From Phaeoceros laevis (Eukaryota; Anthocerotophyta; Anthocerotopsida; Notothyladales): a DNA stretch of 49,135 bases. Position 1 is the first letter of the stretch. Each line of letters opens with the position of its first letter. Where the stretch lies: positions 1 through 49,135 of the forward strand of contig JBNGIQ010008968.1 in NCBI GenBank assembly GCA_049999765.1, given 5' to 3'. The position numbers were made by a program, and so were the translations under genes. This document shows, one piece after another, positions 11,715 to 21,702 of the stretch. The notes below the pieces were generated by a model. That model was not told the DNA's origin and searched no databases. It was given only the letters and a program-made list of their open reading frames with translations.

Positions 11715-12080
11715 GGCAGCTGCTGATGAAGTCGCGAGCCTCCGGAAGCCAGAGGTAGCGATATTCTGGGGCAGCTGAACTTCAGGTCCCTAGCAAGTCC
11801 GATGAGTGTAGTCTCAAATGACCCTTGCTTGCCCAAGCTGAAAGCAGCCGTGTGGAGGCGGAAGGCCATGCAAGGGGATTGCGGCATTTACACGCGTCTG
11901 GACCTTAACTCTGCCTTCTCCTCTTGGAGTGGGAGTCCTGAGTGAGACTGGGAGTTCTCCTTAAGACTTCGGACTTCGGGAGTCTGGGAGTTCCATAAAG
12001 ACTTCGCGAGCTCTTGTTTTCCCGCCATATTTTAAAAACTTGTTCAGGGTGCGATGACATAAACTATCAATTGATGTCAA

Positions 12081-14414
12081 TCAGAGATTTTCCCCGCAGG
12101 AACATGACCCATCCTTGAAATGGTGAACCCGGTGGGCATCTCTAACCACAATCTCTCGGTTTTCCATTCTAGAAATGATCTTGGTGCCATTGTGACAGTG
12201 ATTGCACATTCGGAGATCTTTGATGACAAGCAGAGGTGTGCCATCAGGGGTGTTCAGGAGGCCAAAAGCTAGAGCAAGCTTCTCAGCATGTCCGCACAGA
12301 GCATCTTCTTTCTCCTTTTCAGACAGAAGCTCCATGTGTGGAGCATACTTGTCTTGCAACGTCTGTAAGTTCAGACTCCGTAGCTTGGCCGAAGTGTCAT
12401 CCCTGTTTTCTCCCACCATAAAATCGTGAACCTTATTGTCCACTTGGATTGTGGCCGTAGCAAACTTCTTTGCAGCACCTACAGACTGTCTCAAACGTTC
12501 AATATCACCTACGTCCTCCCACCTTCCTGCATCAGTGTATATGTTTGACATCAGCACATAAGCGGCAGCCTGTTGAGGATCCATCTTCACAAGCTGGTTG
12601 AAGCACCTGCGACCTATCTCGGCATTGCTGTGTGTTTTGCAAGCACTTAGAAGAGACGTCCAGCCAACACTGTCCTGGACTGGCAGCCCTTGCAGCATGC
12701 TGTAGGCTGCATCCAAGCAACCAGAGCGGCCGAGCAGATCAACCATGCAGTTGTAATGCTCTACACCTGGCGTGAGGCCATACTTCTCTATCATCATCTT
12801 GAAGTATCTCTCCCCCTCATTCACCAGCCCCCCATGGCTACATGCGACGAGGAGAGATGTGAAAACTGCACCATCAGGCTCCACACCTTGCTGCAGCATC
12901 TCCTCAAAGCACTGCAAGGCCATTCCAGAGTCGTTGTGCTGGCCATAACCATTTATCAGGGCAGTCCACGTCACCACATCTCTCAAAGGCAATCTGTCAA
13001 ACACCATGCGAGCGTCCTCAAGACTGCCGCATTTGGCATACATGTCGACCAGAGTGCTGCCAACAAATCCATCTCCTTCAAGCCCTCTTTTCAAGATCTC
13101 AGCATGAACCTCCTGGCCCACCTGTATGGCACCTGTGCTTCCACAGGCTTTCAAAGCGCTCACATATGTCAGGTTGTGTGGTGCCAAGCCTTCCTGGCGC
13201 ATCCGACCATAGAGATTGAGGGCATCTTGACCCCGTCCCTGGTGGGCATAACCTGCAATCATTGCATTCCATGTCACAGCATCTCTTCTCGACAATATGT
13301 CAAAGATTCCTCGTGCATCATCCAGACTCCCTGCTTTTATGTACATGTCAACAAGAGCACTCCCAAGAAACACATCTGCTTTCAGTCCCCTTGTCAGCAT
13401 TTCACTGCGAATCCACTTGCCAGCCCCTGCATCATCAATCCGGCTACATGCCTTCAGGATAGTCACCAGAGTGGTGCTGTCTACTGCGACACCCTCCTGT
13501 TTCATGCTGGCATAGAGATCAAGAGCCATTTGATCAAAGCCATGATGAACATACCCTGAAATTAAGGCATTCCATGTCACCACATTTTTTGTTGGTAATT
13601 TGTCAAATGCAGTCTGTGCATCCTCCAGGCTCCCACACCTAATGTACATGTCAACCAAAGCACTGCCAACAAACACATCTGCATCCAGTCCTTGTTCCAA
13701 GACTTCAGCATGGATCTGCTTGCCCGTCTGTATTGCTCCCATACTGCCACATGCCTTCAAGACGCTGACAATTGTTACACTATCGGGCTTTGTCCCTTCC
13801 TGCTGCATTCTCTCATATAATTTGAGAGATTCCTGACCAAGGCCATGCTGAGAACAACCAGCAATCATGGCATTCCATGTGACCACATTCCTGGTTGCTA
13901 GTGCATCAAACACCCCACGAGCATCCTGCAAGCTTCCGCATTTGGCATACATATCCACCAGCGTGGATCCAACAAACACGTTGGCCATGAACTCACTTTC
14001 CACGATATGGCTATGCACCACCTTGCCTGTTGCCAAGTCTCCTGCACTTGTACAGGCCTTGAGCACTGCAACAAATACATAGTCATCTGGCTTCACGCTT
14101 GCCTGCTGCATCTTCTGGTACAGTGAAATAGCTTCATCAGCTTGCCCATGCTCAGCATATGCTGAAATCAATGAAGTCCATACAAATGTATTTGGTGCAG
14201 GCAATTTGCTAAATACGTGGTTTGCCTCTGCCAAACTCCCATGTGAAGCATACATGCGAATGAGATGGTTTCCTAAAAACGCATCTGACTCGTAGCCACT
14301 TCTCACCGCAAGAGCATGGACGTCCTTGCCCAGGCCCAGATGCTTGGTTGCAACGCACCCTTTCAACAGACGGTACAACTTCTGTTTGGGAATCAAAGCT
14401 CCTCGCTGGCTCAT
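12081..14414 (-). CDS. PLS-class PPR protein with E/E+ and DYW deaminase-like domain
   Basis: Organelle RNA-editing factors of this family bind RNA through PPR repeats and deaminate cytidine with the DYW domain. About 16 PPR motifs in P-L-S triplets (period near 100 residues; NVVTWNALI, LVDMYAKCGSLEDAR) are followed by E/E+ and a DYW-type domain with the zinc/active-site elements HAEKLA and CNHCH. The end is CSCGENL in place of the canonical CSCGDYW, and the PG-box HP is absent. The ATG at 14414 is the first in-frame ATG after a stop. However, the frame stays open upstream to a good acceptor (TTGCAG before 14520) and reads LCEKGQLEEAF, a typical start of the PPR tract. A 5' exon is therefore likely; a candidate begins at ATG 15188. 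It is divergent from the DUF3429 gene. Confidence 0.9.
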   Translation of the reverse strand: MSQRGALIPKQKLYRLLKGCVATKHLGLGKDVHALAVRSGYESDAFLGNHLIRMYASHGSLAEANHVFSKLPAPNTFVWTSLISAYAEHGQADEAISLYQKMQQASVKPDDYVFVAVLKACTSAGDLATGKVVHSHIVESEFMANVFVGSTLVDMYAKCGSLQDARGVFDALATRNVVTWNAMIAGCSQHGLGQESLKLYERMQQEGTKPDSVTIVSVLKACGSMGAIQTGKQIHAEVLEQGLDADVFVGSALVDMYIRCGSLEDAQTAFDKLPTKNVVTWNALISGYVHHGFDQMALDLYASMKQEGVAVDSTTLVTILKACSRIDDAGAGKWIRSEMLTRGLKADVFLGSALVDMYIKAGSLDDARGIFDILSRRDAVTWNAMIAGYAHQGRGQDALNLYGRMRQEGLAPHNLTYVSALKACGSTGAIQVGQEVHAEILKRGLEGDGFVGSTLVDMYAKCGSLEDARMVFDRLPLRDVVTWTALINGYGQHNDSGMALQCFEEMLQQGVEPDGAVFTSLLVACSHGGLVNEGERYFKMMIEKYGLTPGVEHYNCMVDLLGRSGCLDAAYSMLQGLPVQDSVGWTSLLSACKTHSNAEIGRRCFNQLVKMDPQQAAAYVLMSNIYTDAGRWEDVGDIERLRQSVGAAKKFATATIQVDNKVHDFMVGENRDDTSAKLRSLNLQTLQDKYAPHMELLSEKEKEDALCGHAEKLALAFGLLNTPDGTPLLVIKDLRMCNHCHNGTKIISRMENREIVVRDAHRVHHFKDGSCSCGENL

Positions 14415-15584
14415 CAGGTCCAGCACCTGGAAGGCTTCCTCTAGCTGTCCCTTCTCACATAGCTTGTCCCATTGTTTGCTCCAGGGTCGAGATGCTGACG
14501 TGCCTTCATAGCTTGTACTCCTGCAAGATTATCGTGCTTTTTCAATAGCTGCAAGAATCAAGTGAGAGCAGGCTCCCAACTCGCTGACCAGTTCGCTCTC
14601 GGCGTAAGAAATGGTGACTAGTCAGGGGTACTACAGAACCAACCAGAAAACAGATTTTGCTCACCGTGGCCTGGCTGCATTTGACCTGAGAAAAGGAGGC
14701 TGCCAAGAATCGAGCAAGGATGCCTCATTTCCAGTGCTCTGCACGAGATCCTCATCCGTGGGGCTTTCCTGTGTCGACCATCCATAGTAAGCTGCCATTT
14801 GGGGAACAAACTGGTAAGCGTTAAACACCTCTCAGAGCTACCAAAATGTGGAGAAGGCAACAGATTCTACCTTGCTGGAGTTGTGCTTCCAACCTTGGGA
14901 ATTACGGGAGAGAAATCGTCCCCATAATGCTTCCCCTGCAAGTGGTTCCTCTGCACTACCCAAGATGTCTTAGCTTCTTCTCTCATACGTCTGCAATTGG
15001 GAACAGCTTGAGAATAAATCTAAAACCGCAACATTACCAGAACTTCTTCCAATTTTGCGCCGTTCTTCTGAGCCTTGAAGGCTTGACAGCCGCCTGCACC
15101 ATTCTTCCACAGGATTGCAGACACTGGATTTCCTCTGTCTGATACACCACACAAGTAGATTTCCGCCGAAGGAGCATGTTCCCTTCATGATCCTACTTTC
15201 ATTTCGCGGTTCCTGGTGGATTAAGATGACGTTGGACGGTCAGGAGGGCTGTTCACCGGCAGTCGATTTGTTTCCCGAAACCTACTGAAACCTGAACTCC
15301 CTGCAAGCCGCTAGAATGCGCAGTAACCTTCTTGATCCTTTACCACTAGGCTACTAGCCTAGAAATAAGGGCCCCCTCAGCAATGTCCTCGACGTCTGTG
15401 AACTTCTAGCTGACAGCTGGATCCGTTTGTTGATCGGGACGGGTAACAGCTTGACTACTAGCCCCCGTGGCAATGCGTGTGGTCTCGTCCTTGCTGAATT
15501 TCTGAGATCCATTGCCTACAGCTTGTCTGGAAATAAATTGCCACCTGCTGTAGCGAGTTCGATTTTGGCCGTGCGTCTGCCAGG
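14415..15584. other. 5' region of PPR gene and shared divergent promoter
   Basis: From 14520 down to 14415 the DNA is probably coding for the minus-strand PPR protein. From about 14521 to 15188 it may hold an intron and a first exon: ATG at 15188 opens a 72-codon frame with basic and hydrophobic residues, a possible organelle targeting peptide. Between 15188 and 15584 lies a short divergent promoter region shared with the DUF3429 gene. No TATA box stands out. Confidence 0.45.
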
Positions 15585-17377
15585 ATGAAAATCCGGCGTG
15601 TTGCAACTCTGCGTTCTCTCGTGCGTCAATTGAGCAAATCGCATTTCTCTCCAGCACTTGATGCTCCAGTTATTGCTCCAAATGGCTCCTCCCACAGCGC
15701 GCCATTTGCATCTTACTCCCGGCCTCCTGGACTTGTATCCTCTATCCTTCCTGCACTGTCAAATGTGCTGGAAACGCCTTCTGTTGCCTCAGGCGAATGG
15801 TGCCGAACGCAAACCCTTGGCAGAAATGTTCCTCATGGCATATCAAAGGAGCTAGCACTGCAGATCACACAGCTTCTTCATCAGTCATCATGCCAGGGCT
15901 TGAGAGGGATTCCCGCTGCTGCAGATCTGGGGGGACCTCAAGTAAGCCATGCATTTGTTTGTAATTCCTTCCTGCATCACATTTTCTCTGCCCTTTTGTT
16001 GACATCCTGCTGCGGCAGATGGTGTTGAAATTTTTGCCAAAGTACCAGCATGGTAGTTCCTCCACAAGCAGAGCGTTTTCCAGTAGTGCTGCATCATCAC
16101 CGTCACCTCCGGAGGTAACAGGAGCTGCTTGTTGCATCACATACCCCCTCTGTTGTGGTTTACAGGCCTGTGGTTGATTTGTTTTTGGTGGAACTAACCA
16201 ATTTCTGTTGTGCAGGGCAGGCCCGATGAACAGGATGTATTTCAGGAGGATGAAGATAGACATTTTGGGAGCTTCTCTGAACTTCCAAACGTGCCTTGGC
16301 CTGCCCTTGCTTTAGGTGCAGCTGGTTTAATACCCTTCATTGCATTGTCTCCACCTATTGATGCTTACCTTCCAGAGGTGCACTACTTTCCAAACCTTGG
16401 AAGCACATACTTTCGTCACCATGTACTATGGAGGAACATGAAATTGCATACTAGCAAGTGTACCCATTAGACTCGTGCGTGTTGTGCAGGCATTGTTCTA
16501 CGGGATGCATGCCCAAGCTCAGGCTGCATACGGTGCAGTTATTCTTACATTTCTTGGTGCACCACATTGGGGACTGGCCATGGCGGACTATGCAGGTTGT
16601 CCTTTCTAGATTGAACAACTGTGGGCATTTTGGTGTTTCACTTACGATATGTTGGCCTCTTCTGCATGCTTTCCCGATTTCTGTCAGGAGGGAACAGTCA
16701 GAGCGCTAATAATATTTGCCTTGGGAGGTCGCAGAAGTTATGTTGACATTAATCCTGTGTTTATCGATGCAGTCCCTTCAGATCATAAGCTGTCAAATTT
16801 GACCGCCAACTCGTTACGGTATGTACACCTTTGCTTTGGGCAATGAAGCAAGCATATCCCTTGTTCTAGCCTAGTCTGTGTATGACGCTCATGAGTCCTT
16901 GCTGGAACAGGTACCTGTGGAGTGTGGTGCCATCATTATTGGGATGGCTTGCTTTGCTTCTCCCTCCCATCCCGCAGTTTGCCCTCCTGATTTCTTCCTT
17001 CGGTCTGGTACACCATCTTTCCCAGAAGAGTCAGCTCACCCGTGTTGTCCTGTCTCTCCCTCAATTGAAAGATATCTATGCTATTCCTTTTCTCCTTTGC
17101 AGGTCATTGGCGTGGACGTTGCCTTCTCAAGAATGAGGTTGGTTCCTTCATGGTACGTTTCCTTCCACCTGCAAAGGTTATGTGGATTCCGACAAACTAC
17201 CACATCTGTGACTGAAGTGCTTGTGTCTCCTTGTTTCTCTGTAACTTGAAGCACTCAATTCAATGTGAGGCACTTGTTGCCAGGTATTTGACGTTGAGGG
17301 TACCTCTCACCGTGATCGCGATACTCAGCTTGACATCCAACCTGGTCATGGCGGTAGCTGGTACATTCAACCTATGA
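15585..17377 (+). CDS. DUF3429/TMEM69-like membrane protein, eight exons
   Basis: Eight exons join exactly in frame: 15585-15941, 16019-16114, 16216-16377, 16490-16595, 16773-16818, 16911-17007, 17103-17152 and 17284-17377 (TGA), giving 335 residues. The start ATG opens a long Arg/Ser-rich, acid-poor N-terminus typical of a mitochondrial presequence (MKIRRVATLRSLVRQLSK). The body has five to six hydrophobic segments with the features of DUF3429: PALALGAAGLIPF, YGAVILTFLGAPHWGLA and YLWSVVPSLLGWLALL. Human TMEM69 and bacterial homologues share these; the biochemical function is unknown, and an inner mitochondrial membrane location is inferred. All splice sites are GT-AG. The small exon 16773-16818 is supported by phase and by the reading frame on both sides. 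Confidence 0.85.
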
Positions 17378-17791
17378 CTGTGAACACGTTTAGGGTCCGG
17401 AACCGTTCCTGCTCCAGCGTAAGTTCTTGTCTGATCACATCTGCTATCCTGAGTTGTGACCTGTTTAGCTGTGTCTCAAGATATGAACTTGGTGAACCAG
17501 GCCAAGAGGGACGTGGAGTAAAGGTGGCGGATGGTCCTACTGGGTCGAGGAGACTACAGGTCAAACCCCTGGTTAAATTGGTTCTCGGGGAGCGGATGCT
17601 TTTCAACTCCTCTGGTAGACTTCAAGGGTCACCAGAGGGCAGGCTGTACAACTTCCGCTTGGGCTGTATATGCGAAGCTGGATTTCACCGCACCAGAGCA
17701 CATGCTGGCTGCGAGTGAGAACATCGTCCCTCGTTAGCTGGCCAGACCTGTGCGTTAGAGTCGCTGATGTTCATTGCTTGCTGCTTGCAAC
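17378..17791. other. Intergenic spacer
   Basis: Holds the 3' UTR of the DUF3429 gene and the upstream region of the next frame. No recognisable coding, RNA or repeat signal is seen. Confidence 0.4.
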
Positions 17792-18424
17792 ATGGACCAG
17801 AACACGCCTGACGCGAAGGACATGACGCCGGAAGAAAATAGGCCATCTTTGCTTAAGGACTTGCGGAGATCACTCGTGCTCGGCCTAGCCATCCGAGGTG
17901 CAACCTGCCACAGTTTGAACGAGCCCAGGCTTGCTCACAGGAATCCAGAGTCTGATAAATCTGGTGACATTCTTGCAAATGAACTGGATCCTGTAACATC
18001 AGTCCCTGCAGCCAAGCAAGGAATGGTGCCGGCAGAGGCCGGGCATACGTGTGAGGTTTGGGCTCCGCCTCCTTGCGATGCAGATGAGGACTCCGTGCCG
18101 CCTCGGAGGGCCGGCGAGCGCGGGGAAGGCCCGCCGCTGGCTCCGCCTGGCTGGACCTGGTGGGTTGGATCCGGCAGGGGCAAGAAAAAAGGTAAGTTCT
18201 GGGCAGAACGCAATCTCAGGCCAACTGATGAATTTCTGGCACTGCACGGAGGAGAAAGGGAGACGATTAGAAGCCGGCGGGATCTAGAAAATTACATCCA
18301 GAAATACCAACCCACCGTCTCCATCGAGGCGGTCATGGCTTCCTTCGTCTGGCGAGTTCCTGCTTTGAGAACACCGCTGAATTCCAACGTGTGGGCAGGA
18401 CGACCAGCCTCCTCGACCTGCTAG
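17792..18424 (+). CDS. Hypothetical protein with possible MBD-like segment
   Basis: A single open frame of 210 codons starts at ATG 17792 and ends at TAG 18424. I do not firmly recognise it. The segment from PPGWTWWVGSGRGKKKG through ETIRSRRDLENYIQKYQP resembles the methyl-CpG-binding (TAM/MBD) layout: a PPGW opening, a basic loop, then RS-x-x-D/E and a final YI/YL helix. If correct it would be a nuclear DNA-binding protein. The first 100 residues look disordered. The C-terminus after VMASFVW is unlike a known domain and could be read-through of an intron. It may be a gene fragment. Confidence 0.4.
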   Translation: MDQNTPDAKDMTPEENRPSLLKDLRRSLVLGLAIRGATCHSLNEPRLAHRNPESDKSGDILANELDPVTSVPAAKQGMVPAEAGHTCEVWAPPPCDADEDSVPPRRAGERGEGPPLAPPGWTWWVGSGRGKKKGKFWAERNLRPTDEFLALHGGERETIRSRRDLENYIQKYQPTVSIEAVMASFVWRVPALRTPLNSNVWAGRPASSTC

Positions 18425-18729
18425 CTAATTCAAAGGCAGATGAACAAGACTAATAAGTTGTCAGAAACTAAAAGCATAGGCTTCTCGAATTTCTAGTCAT
18501 CCATGATATCTCCCAAGCAATGGGAGCTCACACACAGCCGTTCTATTCATCAGCTCAAAGCTTGAGTTCCATGCTTTGTAAACATGTCACAAATTTTACA
18601 CAATAAATCATAGTACAATTACACGTGCAAAATGCTGGAAACGAGATTGTGTAATAAGCTGCCCTAGCAAGACGTGAAAAGCATCATTCGATATGTTCTT
18701 CAAATATGCCCGGGTATCCATTGGAAATG

Positions 18730-20550
18730 CCCATGTTCTCACTTCCAATTAGCTCCCTTTCTTTTCAGTATGGGAGGAGACACATCATTCTGGTCATGTG
18801 TTCTGATACGTGGTGGATCAGTGTCAAGGATCCCTGTCCGTGTCTCAGTTTGACAGTTTGACAGGGATAGAGTTATGCACGCACATTCACCCCAAGGGAA
18901 AGACAACAATCTCAATTTGACGGGGATAGAGTTAAGTAAGCACATTCACACCCAAGAGAAAGACCACAATCTCTCGCACTCACACCTGAGCACTGGCTAG
19001 ATCTTCAGTATTCTCACGGTAGTCCCTTACAACTGCAACGCCCGTTTGCGAATTGATGCACACGGTACCCATCCCTTACCACAATGTCTCTCTGTTCAAG
19101 CCTTGACATGATTTCCGTGGAGCTGTGGCAGTCGCTGCACATGCGTAGATTCTTCGTTACCACTAGAGATGTCCCACTCGGAGTGTTCAACAGACCAAAC
19201 GCCAGAGCTAGCTTCTNNNNNNNNNNNNNNNNNNNNNNNNNNNNNNNNNNNNNNNNNNNNNNNNNNNNNNNNNNNNNNNNNNNNNNNNNNNNNNNNNNNN
19301 NNNNNNNNNNNNNNNNNNNNNNNNNNNNNNNNNNNNNNNNNNNNNNNNNNNNNNNNNNNNNNNNNNNNNNNNNNNNNNNNNNNNNNNNNNNNNNNNNNNN
19401 NNNNNNNNNNNNNNNNNNNNNNNNNNNNNNNNNNNNNNNNNNNNNNNNNNNNNNNNNNNNNNNNNNNNNNNNNNNNNNNNNNNNNNNNNNNNNNNNNNNN
19501 NNNNNNNNNNNNNNNNNNNNNNNNNNNNNNNNNNNNNNNNNNNNNNNNNNNNNNNNNNNNNNNNNNNNNNNNNNNNNNNNNNNNNNNNNNNNNNNNNNNN
19601 NNNNNNNNNNNNNNNNGGTACCCATCCCTTACCACAATGTCTCTCTGTTCAAGCCTTGACATGATTTCCGTGGAGCTGTGGCAGTCGCTGCACATGCGTA
19701 GATTCTTCGTTACCACTAGAGATGTCCCACTCGGAGTGTTCAACAGACCAAACGCCAGAGCTAGCTTCTCAGCATGCCCACAAAGCACATCTTCCTTCTC
19801 CCTCTCAGACCCTGGCTTCAACACCAGCTTGGTGTGTGGTGCGTGGTTCCCTTCCTCCTTCAACCGTTCATTTGTGTTCTCTACCTTAAGCGCAATATCC
19901 TTTCTCCTTTCTCCCACCAGAAATCTGTGTACTTCCTTATTCACCTCAATGCTCGCCACTGCAGGTTTCTTGTTAGCTCTTGCTGCCCTTCTCTGTGTTT
20001 CATCTCTGTGTTTCAATCCTGTCTAGATCGGTCCACCTACCCGCATCTGCGTAGGCATTGGCCATGAGCACATAGGCAGACGCCATTTTAGGGTCCAGCG
20101 GCTCCAGCCTAACAATGCTTTCAAGACACCACACAGCCCTCTCTATATCCCCGTGACTTTTGCAGGCATTCAACAAAAACGTCAAGCCCACCACATTACT
20201 TTGGCCTTCACATGATAATAGCATCTTCTCTGCCTCATCTATTTGGCCAGCACGCCCAAGAAGATCGATCATGCAGTTGTAATGCTCAATAGTAGGTTTG
20301 ATGCCATGCTGTTCAGCCATGCAATCCAAGAGTTTGCGACCCTCGTGGACCAGTCCCTCATGAGTGCATGCTACTAGAAGGCAAGTAAAAGTAACATCAT
20401 GTAGAAGGCAAGTAAAAGTAACATCATGAGGATGAACACCGGCAACTAACATTTCCTCAAAAAAAGCTAGTGCCTTCCGACCTTCATCACAATCACCATA
20501 TCCAGCAATCAGGGTTGTCCATGTTGATGCCAGTATTGACAAGCTTAAGA
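18730..20550. repeat. Inverted segmental duplication partner of 24050-25240
   Basis: The end of the PPR-DYW gene plus about 300 bp of its 3' flank (24050-25240) is present here in reverse orientation, including non-coding words such as ACGTGGTGGATCAGTGTC and the AACTCTATCCC/CAAACTGAGA block. Sequence shared beyond the stop codon shows DNA-level duplication, not retroposition. The present copy is longer only because of the N gap and small duplications. Confidence 0.85.
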
Positions 20551-20557
20551 CTTCCAT
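19014..20557 (-). pseudogene. Truncated, frameshifted PPR-DYW copy
   Basis: On the minus strand this reads as the last PPR motifs, E/E+ and DYW-type domain of a protein very close to the one at 21703-24933 (shared NYNCMIDLLGRAG, DAGRWTD, CGHAEKLALAFGLLNT, MCSDCHSSTEIMSRLEQR). It ends CSCKGLP. The N-terminal PPR tract is missing. Two small tandem duplications are visible: 27 bp near 20393-20446, which doubles DVTFTCLL, and 13 bp near 19999-20024, which shifts the frame between the PPR/E part and the DYW part. A 400-N gap with duplicated flanks interrupts it. The 3' flank is also shared with the intact gene, so it arose by segmental duplication in inverted orientation. Confidence 0.85.
19217..19616. 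other. Assembly gap (400 N) with 153-bp duplicated flanks
   Basis: Bases 19064-19216 are identical to 19617-19769. As in the 10-N gaps, the most economical reading is one locus represented twice. The DYW domain should be read once; the missing 400 bases are probably not real sequence of that length. Confidence 0.8.
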
Positions 20558-21702
20558 CGGCTGGCTTCCAGCAGAATTTACAAGCGGCTTCCGAGAAGCC
20601 TAAAGCTACAAGTAGCCTTAAAGTATTACCCTCGGCCCCTGTCTACAAGTCCCAGATCTAGAGCCACATCCTTTTAGTTGTCACTCTTAATTTGGGCATG
20701 CACTTGCTTGTCCTGAGCAAGAGCTTGTACATGTGCAGTTGCACATGCCTGCAGTAGGGCACATCTACTAGTATGTAACAGAGGTTAGGCCTTCCTCTTT
20801 CATATCATGCTGTATCCATAGACTAAGGGCATGTCTAACCCATCCCAGGGTGCACATGTCCCTGCTCTAATTGCAAAAGATAACATTATCATAGGTAGTA
20901 CTAGTAGTAGTAGGATGATTATGGTCACGGTGTTTAGCCAACTCCACATGGGAATTGAACACCCCGTCCGCATCCAAGTACAGAAGTGTCGTCCGTTGCA
21001 AAGCTCCCAGGAATAAGCTAAAGCGGGAAGACCTCTAACAGTCTCGTTTTCAGACTCTTCTGGACGGGGGCTCCCGGTCGCCGGTCGAAAAACCTGACGG
21101 GGTGTTCAATTCCCATGTGGAGTTGGCTAAACACCATAATCTTCCTACTACTACTACTCCGGGGTTTAGTGCCCTACACGGATAGGTACTGGTAAATGAA
21201 TGATTTTTGGAGATCGATTTGAGACTAGCATAAATGTTCGGTTGGGACATCGGTTTACCGGACACAACTGTCCACGGAGCTTTCTGTATTTGTGACTGCC
21301 ACTTGCGAAGTCGTCCAACGTGGTACCTAGAACCTGGAGCTGACCCTAGGAGCTCGGAATCAACCATGAGCAAGCGTGGGAGAAGGGTGCAGGTGCAAAT
21401 GCTGCATTCTGCGATGCTGGTTCAGGTCCAGGTGCAGGTAGTTGTCGATGTCTAGGTGAGGTGCCAATACTGCTTTCTCCAGTGCAGTCCAGCCTTGCTA
21501 ATCTGCAGCCATTTCCCAGGTCCTGAGCACAGCTTAACTGCCCGGTGTTCAGCAGCTTTGTGGGCACTGCCATTCACCGTCCAGGTCACTCCACCAACCC
21601 GGGCCTGGCTGCTGTGGAGGCTGTGGGTTCGTGCGCGTGGCAAACACGCGTTCGTGAGCGGCTTAGTTTTGTCCGTGCACCGCCGACAGCGGTCTCTGAA
21701 CG
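20558..21702. other. Intergenic region between inverted PPR copies
   Basis: Separates the decayed minus-strand PPR copy from the intact plus-strand gene. It contains the inverted repeat at 20895-21160 and the 5' region of the intact gene. No other gene is seen. Confidence 0.45.
20895..21160. repeat. Inverted pair of a small (TAC)n-ended dispersed repeat
   Basis: At 20899-20968 and, reversed, at 21097-21158 the same roughly 65-bp sequence occurs: a (TAG)n or (TAC)n end, then ATGATTATGG, TGTTTAGCCAACTCC, ACATGGGAATTGAAC and ACCCCG. Together they form a foldback with an interior of about 130 bp. Single copies at 26097-26140 and 31379-31472 show the family is dispersed. The GTTCGATTCCC word in the 31.4-kb copy resembles a tRNA B box, and the trinucleotide tail resembles a SINE tail; a foldback MITE is the alternative. 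Confidence 0.65.

Noticed and set aside
12690-13559. 289-codon plus-strand frame opposite the PPR gene
   Set aside because: Antisense shadow; PPR codon usage often leaves the opposite strand open.
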